Below, piece by piece: positions 55,114 to 64,000 of a DNA stretch of 64,000 nucleotides. Source of the stretch: Stenogyne calaminthoides (Eukaryota > Streptophyta > Magnoliopsida > Lamiales > Lamiaceae). The stretch covers positions 19,238,622 through 19,302,621 of the forward strand of contig JBBCBC010000001.1 of NCBI GenBank assembly GCA_037126765.1, read 5' to 3'. The number at the start of each line of letters is the position of its first letter. The stretch's first letter is position 1. The position numbers and the translations under genes were made by a program. The notes under the pieces are model-generated. The model saw nothing but the letters and a program-made list of their open reading frames with translations. It was not told where the DNA came from and made no database searches.

Positions 55114-57147
55114 TGTTCCCGGTGCAAATGAGTCTTACACGTGTATGGGGGGGAATACACGTGTTCAGTGTTTTTTTTAAACTTTTCTTACTGAGGTCAG
55201 CTTGGGTCAGGTTGTCCTGATGATTTGGTCCTGAGAAGCACAAATCACTCTGAGTCAAAGTCTATCTGAGACAGTGATCCCGAAATCGCTTTCGAATACC
55301 TCAGATAATCCCAACTGAGTCCTGAGTTTTCAGAGATCCTGAGTTGCTTGGATCAGATAACTAACTTACTGAACCCTCAGAAGAGTAAGTTCAGTTTGGT
55401 AACTATCTGTTCTAGCTACTTAGATGTGCGGAATGGTTGGCCCTTAGTTTATACTCGTTTTAAGCTTTTGCTGAAAACCTTCTTTAATGGAATAGTGATT
55501 TAGGCTGTGATTCAATTTATATGCAACTTTCAGTGGATTGATTCCAACCAAAATATCGATGAAAATATGCTTTCAAGACAAAGTAATGCAAATGATAAAT
55601 AAATTAAAAAAAGCAAAGCAAAAGAACACAACAAATTATAGTGGTTCAGAGACTCAAGCTCCTACGTCCACTCTCCCTGATCTTTTCAGAGAAATTCACT
55701 AATCACTTCCTAAGGCTTTCTGACTACCTCTGTAGTTTACTAACCTTTCTAATTTTGAGCTTTCTGACTACCTCTGTAGTTTACTAACTCAAAACTCACA
55801 CAAGCTTTCTGTCTATCCAAGATAGATTACTCACTTCTTCTCTAGAGCTTTCTGACTACCTCAATGTAGTTTACTTACTCTTTACAACTCCAATCTCACC
55901 AACAATCACACTCAAACTACCTTACAAAGGGTTTGGGGTTTCTTGATTGGTTTCCAACTAGGATGAGATATCCTTTACAATAAAGAACAATGCAAAGGCA
56001 AGGATATCTCGACTAAGCTTTGGATATATCTTATCAAGCTAGTCTTAGTGGAATGAGCTCTTTTCGATTTAAAGCACTTGGGAAATTCTCGGTTTTTCGA
56101 GTGCTTCAACTTGCAATAATAAGTTTGAGCTCTTGAGTTGCTTACAAATTTCCCGTAACCTTTCAATGTAGAAGGTCACAAGTATTTATAGGCATACACC
56201 AAGGTCACTCTTGAAAAACTATCCGTTGGAGAGATAGCTTCGTGAGTTTCCTCTTATGGTGTGTGAGAAACGGCTATATTTAGGGTTTGACACTCCCTAA
56301 CACGTTTTAGGCAATAGCCTTTCATGTAGCCGGTCTTCACTTTTTGCAGTCTGGAACTTAGTACTTCTGACATCTTTTCAGTGACCTGTCGCTGTTAGTG
56401 TCAGTATGGTACAGTGTTGTCTTCCTCTTTTTGACTTTTGTCTCCAGTTTAAAGGTAGACAACTCAACGGCTCTTTTGGTTACAATCTCTGAGTTGATAT
56501 AACCTTAACAACACTTTGTCTTAGTTCCTTTTGTCTGCATTTGAATGTCTTGGGCAATATCTATTTTTCTAAGGAATCACGATCTTCTCAGTATTGAATC
56601 CTTCAGATAGATATTTTTTGATTGCCTCGGAACATTCGATTTATCTTGAGCATTGATACATTCTTTGAAGTCTTGATAATTACGTGTGCTTGATATTCTT
56701 GATCTTGATTCTTGATCTTACATCTTACGTGTCTTTTAGAGTTTTACGAGTCTTGAGGTCTTACGAGTCTTGGCGTCTTACGAGTCTTCACCGATATATT
56801 AAACGATATCTTTGAGTCTTCATCCTTGAGTCTTCATTTCTTTAGTTTCATCTTGAGTCTTGATATCTCGATTTCATCTTGAGTCTTGATATCTCGATTT
56901 CTGCATTTGAGTCTTGAAAACTTTCAGTTTCATCTTTGAAACTTCGGTGTCTTCGAAACTTCTTGAGTTCTTGAAATCTTCGATCCTAACTTTGATCTAT
57001 ATCTGCTGACTATACATTTTGCAGATAACATCCTGAATACTCTAAAACTGAATCCGACTCAACTATCAAGATTATCCTGAATATGTCATACTCAGGGGTT
57101 TTGGGATCTAATCAAAATCATATCTTTATTAAATTCATCTCCCAACA
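55114..57147 (-). repeat. 3' LTR of H (family C)
   Basis: 2034 bp, TGTTCCCGG to TCTCCCAACA on the plus strand. Minus-strand TATAAATA at 56183-56190. It shares long blocks with the solo LTR at 34127-36014. The text from about 56640 to 56960 is an expanded, diverged array of CTTGAGTCTT/TTGATATCTCGA words. Confidence 0.9.
56846..56897. repeat. Two exact 26-bp tandem copies in LTR C of H
   Basis: 56846-56871 is repeated without change at 56872-56897 (core TTGAGTCTTGATATCTCGA). The solo copy of the LTR lacks this exact duplication, so it is a local expansion. Confidence 0.93.
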
Positions 57148-57160
57148 ATTTCCCCCTTTT
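57148..57160 (-). promoter_or_regulatory. Polypurine tract of H
   Basis: AAAAGGGGGAAAT on the element strand, directly beside the 3' LTR, almost identical to the F tract. A diverged copy of the neighbouring text (CTCCCAACAATTTCC) recurs at about 57241. Confidence 0.9.
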
Positions 57161-57499
57161 GATGATGCCAAAACCTATCTTGTTACACACATTAACCTAT
57201 ACTCGTGTTTTGATTTATCCTATTACAAGATTGGTTATATCTCCCAACAATTTCCATACAGAGAATCTCTCAACAATTTCTTCAGTAATGAATCTCTCAA
57301 AGGATCCATCACCAAATACTTAATTTCTCAACAATTAAACTCAGAGACAATCATTCAGGCATATCAAAATTAAAAGACATGTAAATAAGATAATGCGATA
57401 TTATCTTTTGAGCATAAATGATAAGTTTTCATTGATGATAGGTAGATCATTACAAGTTACAATGAATCTTATCTGAACAAAATCAAAAAGACAAAAAAA

Positions 57500-60400
57500 A
57501 TAAAGGATTACATGAATCTTCTGATTCTTCATCTTCTGAGTCTTCATTTGCTCTTCAGTTCAGCTCTTCAGTTCGGCTCTTCAGTTCTGCTCTTCTACCT
57601 CATCAGCAGGGACTTCAAGGTTGAACATTCCGTAATATCTTATTTTCAAATGCATCTCTCTTTTGATGATATCGAGATTGTTCCTGTCATACCTAATCGA
57701 GTGGGCGTCTTGGTGATTTCGAGAAATGGATTTCTCATTTACACATCCATTCTCCAAACTGGGAGGAGGGTACACGTATGGACCAGGGGGTTATCTCTCC
57801 TTTCCTTCATCCGCAAGATTTATCCATCCTTGAAGATATTTAGGATAGAAGGTCGAGAGATAGTCGATGAAAGCCTCATTCGGATCCCGAACTCTCCCTC
57901 TCCATTCTCTCGAAAGCACATCATAGTAGAACCGGAAGGTTCTCTTGATTTCTTCCCATGCATCATTGAGATGGATGGCATCCATTTGTCAACATCGCGG
58001 CCATTTACGTGCTTTTTAGTGTTCCCTCTCCTCTTGCTTTTGAACTTTTTGAACCCACCCTTCTTTTACGCTTTCTTCTACCTTCTTTTCGATCACCGTA
58101 CACCAAAAAATGAAGCGGCGATTTTCTTCATTGTTCAATCTGGAGTGTTTTTGAGGCGCTTACGGTATTGAAGACCTTCTTCTTAGGCTCAACCTCGGAT
58201 TCTTTAATATCCAAAGATTAATTTCCTCTGAATTGGCTTAGAAGCCTTTGCTCTTTTTTACCCTCGGGCTCTTTCATCGCCATAACCTTTCTCTTGATGG
58301 GCATTTCAGCACCAGACAGCTTGTACCAATCCTTCCTCTACCACTCAGTTTCTCTACAACAACTTCCTGCATTGTTTCCTCTGAAACCTGAGTGTAGACT
58401 GGCTTCTCCACCTTCTTGAACTTAAGCTTCTCAGTGGCTTCTATCTCCTTCATGGCTTCGGCAATGATCTTCTTCTCAGCATCCTTTACAACCTTGCCCT
58501 TCAGAGTATGTTCCAATAAAACCCTGAGATCAGCTCCAGGTCTTTCCCCCTTCTTGGAACCATACTCTGGCAGAAGCCTGGAGAGTGCTGTGTCCATATG
58601 GTATTGTTCTTTACTGACACTCCGCACCTCCCCTGCCATCTGATCTTGCTCCTCCTCGAGCCTTCTGAGGTGGTTCTTCGCCACAGAGAATTCTTCAGAC
58701 AGATGAGCAAATTGGCTTGAGAGAGCTTCCTTGAACATGTCTGTCATCTTGGCCATGAGCATTGAGCTCATCTCCTCAACAACGTTCTTTACCAGCATCT
58801 CACTCTTCTCTACCAATTTTGCTTCTAGAATTTGAGTCTGCTCCTGATGCTTCTGCTTCAGCTCTGCATTAAGCTCAGCCTTGACCCCCTCCATCTTTTC
58901 TTCTAATTTTCCTTCCATGGAGGTCAGCTTGTCTGTCAGAGTATCCTGAAGCTGCACCAGTTCTGAAGAAGAACTCAAGCTATCAATTTTATGTGCTTGG
59001 TTGGCCAATGCCTCCTCGATCTGAGCAACTTTGGTTAGGATCGGCTCAACCTTCTCCATCTTCACCATCAGCGGGGTGAGATCAATCTCAGGAGCATATC
59101 TGATCGGCTGTGACTCCTGAGTTGGCTGTTCATCCTGAGTCTCGGTCCCGAAACTCGAGCTTCGGTTTGAATCCAGCTTCAGACTCAGTTTGAGTCTGGG
59201 ATTCACCCTGAGCTTGGGTGTCCACCTGAGCCTCAGTCTGCATATCAGACATTACAGATTTAAAGGTAGGAACTTCAGTAATCCTGGCATAATTATTAAT
59301 AGTGCCAAAAGTTACCTGAAGGCTAACTTGATCGAGGATGTTAAACGGCGGCTGACAAGATCGGGCGATTGAGTCTTTCTCCTTCTGAGATTGACTCTCA
59401 TCATCCCCTTATTGGTCCCCATCCTGAGATTTGTCTTTGGAGCTCGGGGTACCAACTTCAGCAATCCTCTCAGCAACCTTCCTCTTCACAAGCTCATCAA
59501 AGTCTGAGATTTTCATCCTGAGCTTGGTTTTTCTGAATCCTAAGAATTCAGTGAGAAAAGTTGTCTCCTCGTTCCACCAGTCTTCCCCTTTGAATGAAGC
59601 AATATTGGGAATCTCTGGAAGAGTCTGGTTGAGGATGTAGACCGTTGACCTCAATCTGAAGAAGATGTATAGGAGGTCAGGGAATGAGCTAAGCTCAGGG
59701 TAGCGGTCAAGGATGAACCGTTCCCCCTTGATTCGCCATTCGGTCTCTTCAGCTTCACCTTTCTTGAGCATCGGGCTCTCAAGTTCAGTTGAAAACTCTG
59801 CTGAAAGATCGACTAACAGATCATTCAGGAGCTCATCAAAATTCATCGGCTCTTGAGGCTCAGCAAACTCTGAGGTTTGGGCAGGCAGCTCCTCAGTTTG
59901 AATCTGACTTGGTTACGAGGTCCGAAATGGCTCCTCCTCGATGGGAATTTCGGTTTGCTCACGAGAATTGAAATGCACTTCCTCGGAGAAATCAACATTT
60001 TCTCGAGGTCGGCGGTGCTTCCTCCGCAGAATCAGACTTGATATGAGGTCTGAGGTCCTTGGAATATTTCTTGAGAGAACTTATCGAAACTAAGCGGCGT
60101 CTCAAGAACCTCGAGAAGACTTGCTCCTCGGTTTGATCCTCAGCCTTTGAGATAGCTGAGCAATACAAGTAAAAATGATTTAAAAGCGGTTTGGCTCTCG
60201 TGCTGAATCTCCTCGATCTCACTTTCCTCATCATCATCGGTGAGAACCACCATTCTTTTTTTTGCGCTTTGGAGCAAGGGTTTTAAATTCTTCAATTTCT
60301 CACCTCGCTCCTTCTTGGCATCCAACAAAACCTTCCCCGGTTTTGTTGGCTTTCTTCAAAGGCGGACCCTAAGCCGGTGATTCCACTTTCTTCTCTTTCT

Positions 60401-61203
60401 TCCCTTTAATCGTCCTCTTTGCAGCAATGGGCTTGAACATTACTTTGGACTTAGGGAATGGAGTAGATTTTGAAAAGATATCCTCCTCCTCTCGGCACAT
60501 CTCCAAAATGAATGCTATTTTGGTGGCATGGAGGATCCTGTCTTTGATAGATATTACCCCATCCTCCCTTCTTATGACCTTGGTTTGCTCACTCACCACC
60601 TTGATCAGATACTTCAACCAGTTGAACTCCTCGGTGGGTGAGTCCTCGATCGCCGCCATAAGTTGGAGTTTGGGAGTGTTGATCTGCTCGAAGCTTCCAG
60701 ATCGACTCATGATGCACTTTCCAACAATATCCATCAATACTCTGTATTTCGGCTTTAGATGCCGCTTATGCAGAGTTGCCTCAAACTTAATAGGATTCTC
60801 AGTAATCACATCAAGATACTCTTGCTCCCGTCCCAACATATACAATGAGGGATCATCTCCCCTATCGCACAACTCAAATACGTCATTTAAGTTCTTAGGG
60901 ACAATATAAAGCTCTCGAACAAAATCCACATACTTCATCGATTTTTCAAGATGAGAAACAAAAATCTTGGACTCTATACAATCATCCTCATTAATTTCCA
61001 AATTAGCGACAAACTCTATTACCTCGGGAGTATACTCCGCCTCCGGTCGATTCGCGATGAGGTTAAATCGATTTTACTTAATCGGATTAAATGGAATACC
61101 TCTTCTTCGTGCTTGGCATTGGTGGTATTCTCCAAAGAAACCACGTACTCATACCATGGCTTATTTGTCTCGGCTAATTTTTCGAAAATGGTAGGAGCCA
61201 TTT
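57500..61203 (-). pseudogene. H additional ORF in the envelope position (aORF)
   Basis: ATG at about 61201 (MAPTIFEKLAETNKPW). The domain at 60369-61001 carries KPKYRVLMDIVGKCIMSRSG, LQLMAAI and FNWLKYLIKVV, aligning with LKRKYRLLFDIMSK...NWDGFLKAI of F. A decayed acidic region follows (59409-59846 and nearby frames). Next is a 310-residue coiled-coil segment (58274-59206, Glu/Lys/Leu heptads) and C-terminal blocks (57791-57985 WEEIKRTFRFYYD; 57581-57775 LKIRYYGMFNLEVPADEV) that align with the F C-terminus. Several frameshifts. No signal peptide or membrane segment seen. Confidence 0.75.
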
Positions 61204-61905
61204 GAGATTTGAAGATTTAGGGTTTTGAGCGATGAAGTTTTTCTGGGTAAAAGGGATTTATTTGCAGAGGGTTTTTGGAAACGAAGGGTTTCAATAAAAT
61301 TTAGCTTGAATGACTTTCAAAGGAATATATAGCTCAAGATCGTGGGAAGTCGTACCGGTTTGGTGAAAAACAACGGTTAGGATTAATCCACGATTAATAG
61401 GGTATGCGAAAGGTCGATCCCCGAAAAGTAAGCCGCCATTTTAACTTCATTGGTGATTAAATGTAACAAAGCATTTAATGACCTTGACCTTTTTAGGAAT
61501 TTCAAAGATCCCGCCCAAAAAAACATTCCTCGGTGTTTTTGTATTTATTGCAAATGATTCTTGAGTTTCACTTAAGTAATAAATGAGTCGCATGAGTCAT
61601 TACTTCTTCGACTAATTTCCCTCTATCGGTCTTCTACCGAGTATTGACCTTGATAAAAATGTCGATTATGATCTTTGAGTCTTGAATGGGTTCGAAGATG
61701 CTCTTGAAATCTTGACCTTTAGTAAATCTGAGTTTCACGAGACTCGATTCAAAGATTTCAATTTTATCCTCGAAGTTTCTCAGTAGAATTCTAAGAAAAC
61801 TTCATGCATCTGAAAATCTTCAATTTTTCAGATTTTACTCTATACACCTGGATCCAACATCCCTAATTCAACTGATAGTTCCTAAATCTTGATTCAGCCA
61901 AAGGT
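61204..61905 (-). other. H spacer between pol and aORF, promoter-like
   Basis: About 700 bp without a frame. On the minus strand it has a CTATATATTCC box near 61325-61335 and an AAACCCTAAATC telo-box-like word near 61216, about 15 bp before the aORF ATG. This suggests a separate promoter for the aORF. The rest is AT-rich and unassigned. Confidence 0.5.
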
Positions 61906-62489
61906 TTAGTCAAGATATCGACTCTCTATCGGTATGAATTTTCTCCATCCTGATGTCCTTTTTCTCGACATGATCTCGATGAAGTGATGTCTTCGATATC
62001 CACATGCTTGCATCCGTGTGTGCAATCGGATTTTGTGAAATAGCAATGACACTATTATTGTCACAAAATATTGGTACTTCATTGCTTCTACAACTTTATA
62101 ATTCCTTAATTGTTGTGCGAGCCAAAGAATCGAAAGCAAAGCAAACTTCCTGCACCATGTATTCACCCGATAGATCTTGGTTGCTCTTGAGGTCCATTTC
62201 TTTGAAAACCAAGATATCGAAACTTGCTTCCAAGAAATTGACAAGTTCTGTAGTGGACTTCAATCAATCCTCGCAACCTCCATAATCGACATCCGAGTAA
62301 CCCGGTTAATTCAAGGTTATCATCAGCTGGATACCATAATCCTCTATTCATTGTGCCCTTAAGATACTTTAGTATAGTTTTGGCAGCCTCCATGTGACTA
62401 ACCTTATGATTAGCTTGGTATCTTGCACATATCCCAACAGAGAATGTTATATCCGCCCTACTTCTTTGTGAGATAGAGCAATGATCCAA
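61906..62489 (-). pseudogene. H RNase H
   Basis: Frames 62163-62489 and 61906-62244 together hold RADITFSVGICARYQANHKV, AAKTILKYLKGTMNRGLWYP, NLELTG (the YSDSDYGG block is frameshifted), and then WLAQQLRNYKVVE. Later text (CDNNSAI, HTRMQ, HHFI) is visible only across frame changes. Sequence order follows F closely. Not functional. Confidence 0.82.
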
Positions 62490-63294
62490 TGATTCCTCTA
62501 TAATCAGTATGACTTACTGATTTGCCTTCAGAATCAGGATCCATCTTGTAGTTAGTATTCATAGGAATTCTAACTGCATTGCAATTCTGTACACCATACT
62601 TGCAATCGGATCCTCAATGTACTTTGCCTGGTTGATGAAGATTCATTCCTTTGATTGTTTCACTTGAAGACCTAGAAAGAAATTCATCTCTCCCATCATT
62701 GACATCTCAAACTTGCCTTTCATCAGTGTTGAAAACTTTTCACACAGTTGATGGTTTGGAGATCCAAAAATGATGTCATCAACATATATCTGAACCAGCA
62801 AGATATCTTCCCCATCTTCTATCCTGAACAGAGTTCTATCAACAATTACTTTGACAAAGCCATGGTCAGTAAGAAACTGAGAAAGAGTATCATACCATGC
62901 TCTGGGTGCTTGCTTAAGACCATACAAGGCTTTTATGAGCCTGTAAACTTGGTCATTTTGTTTGAAACCTGGAGGTTGTTCTACATAAACCTCTTCTTTA
63001 AGCACACCGTTCAGAAATGCACTTTTCACATCCATTTGATAGATCGTGAACTTCATGTGGGCGATATGCAAGAAACAATCGATGGCTTCTAGTCTTGCAA
63101 CCGGGTGCAAAGGTTTCATCATAATCCAAGTCTTCTTCTTGGGAATAACCTTGTGCAACTAGCCTTGCCTTGTTTCTTACAATGTTGTTGTTTTCATCTC
63201 TTTTATTCTTAAATACCCACTTGGTTCCATTGACATTGTGCCTTTCAGGTCTATCCACTAGCTCCCATACTTCATTTCTTGAGAATTGATTCAA
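62490..63294 (-). pseudogene. H reverse transcriptase
   Basis: 62998-63294: NQFSRNEVWELVDRP, GTKWVFKNKRDENN, GYSQEEDLDYDETFAP, then a frameshift. 62643-63158: YQMDVKSAFLNGVLKEEVYV (first catalytic Asp), ALYGLKQAPRAWYD, IYVDDIIFGSPN, MSMMGEMNFFLGLQVKQSKE. The text 62490-62642 leading to RNase H is broken. The two RT active-site motifs are intact in the second piece. Confidence 0.9.
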
Positions 63295-64000
63295 ATTTCA
63301 TCTTGCATAAAGAAGAATCCAATGAGAATCTTGTAGAGCTTCAACCAATCTCGAGAGTCTTTTCTCCGATAGGAAGCGGCGAGAATAGTGCACTCTCACC
63401 ATGGAACCTTCTTGTTTTGACACCTTCAAGGTTAGATCACCCACAATCGACTTGTAGGATGACTATCTAACCATCTTTTTTCTAGATGTTCCCCCTTCAA
63501 TAGAATCCTCAACATTTAAAATGTTAGGTTTAGTTAATTCAATAAACTTCGGGAACAACGAGAAAAGAAGAAAGGGAATCATCTTCCTCGGGGAAATTCC
63601 ATTCGAAACATTGTCGGAGACATTTGTTCCCCTTTGGTTGATAGATTCCTCCTTTTGTGAATTTGCCTCACATGATTTGTGACCACATCTTCATTGGCAT
63701 CACATATCCGAGTTCCATCCAACTAGTGTCCTGCTCGATTGGTTACTTCTTCTTGATGTTGGTTTTCCTTCATTCTGAAGACTTTCCATCCTCGAGTCTC
63801 ACCATCCCGAGTTCCATCCCAAAACTTTTTATCGAGTCCTGAAACTCACCCAATCATAGATGGTGACCCTTACTTCTTCTTTTTTCGTGTTCAAATGATG
63901 TTTTGTCATTCTTTTTTCGGGCTTAATCTGGTGATTCTCTTGGTCGGGCTTCTTCAAGATCATGTTCTGTTTCTTCCATTTTGAACACAAGTAGATTCAT
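63295..64000 (-). pseudogene. H integrase-RT linker, decayed, at window edge
   Basis: Words of the SIRE linker remain near the RT start on the minus strand (WLDSHPTS-like near 63440-63470; ALQDSHWIL-like near 63310-63340). The rest, to the window end, has no long frame and is rich in short TCGAG/GAGTC words. Integrase proper is not reached. Confidence 0.6.

Larger units (their letters stand above)
55114..64000 (-). mobile_element. Copia element H, SIRE-like, runs off the window
   Basis: Minus-strand element with 3' LTR 55114-57147, PPT, aORF region 57500-61203, spacer, RNase H and RT to about 63294, and the integrase-RT linker at the window edge. The RT motif IYVDDIIFGSPN and the aORF place it with F, but its LTR (family C) is different from that of F. 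It entered the 5' LTR of E. Gag, protease, integrase and 5' LTR lie beyond the window. Confidence 0.9.

Noticed and set aside
57512..58171. 219-codon plus-strand frame
   Set aside because: It is the antisense shadow of the H aORF C-terminus, whose minus-strand blocks align with the F aORF.

Overview
The window is transposable-element sequence from a flowering-plant nuclear genome, probably a dicot (inference from element families, AT-rich composition and plant-type MITEs). I see no host protein-coding gene, rRNA, functional tRNA gene or CRISPR array. Almost every recognisable protein fragment is gag or pol of Ty1/copia LTR retrotransposons, broken by frameshifts and stops.

Layout. (1) 1-2624: AT-rich flank with tRNA-derived SINE-like units and a (TA)n microsatellite. 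(2) 2627-13765: a closed four-level nest. A Stowaway-like MITE (TA target site) holds a solo LTR of family A (5-bp target duplication AGATG), which holds a second MITE (target TAG), which holds a minus-strand copia element B with two LTRs. (3) 13768-14156: short flank. (4) From 14157 to the right edge: a second nest that does not close inside the window. Minus-strand copia A2 starts at 14157. Its 5' LTR is entered at 24020 by plus-strand copia D. D's 5' LTR is split by the 16.4-kb plus-strand copia F (25170-41606, target AGATAT), which itself carries a family-C solo LTR (34127-36014). D's 3' end is cut at 47504 by minus-strand copia E. E's 5' LTR is cut at 55114 by minus-strand copia H, which runs off the window.

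Two lineages are present. B, D and E are one family (LTRs about 1.65-1.85 kb, tRNA-iMet primer site, GC-rich leader, YVDDILLIGND reverse transcriptase, Angela/BARE-like by recall). A2 is a relative with different LTRs. F and H are SIRE/Maximus-like (YVDDIIFGSPN) and carry, downstream of pol where SIRE elements keep an envelope-like gene, a long additional ORF (aORF). The aORF has a plant-transposon-like N-terminal domain, a Pro/Ser-rich linker, coiled coil and a conserved C-terminal block, with no visible signal peptide or membrane anchor.

The most unusual items are the conserved aORF and its gene-like upstream region in F, a 21-bp insertion in E made only of fused LTR termini with a 5-bp target duplication, short self-templated sequence patches in E, and a TATA-headed antisense unit with telomere-type repeats between pol and aORF of F. 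Lineage names and domain names rest on remembered family motifs; no search was run.
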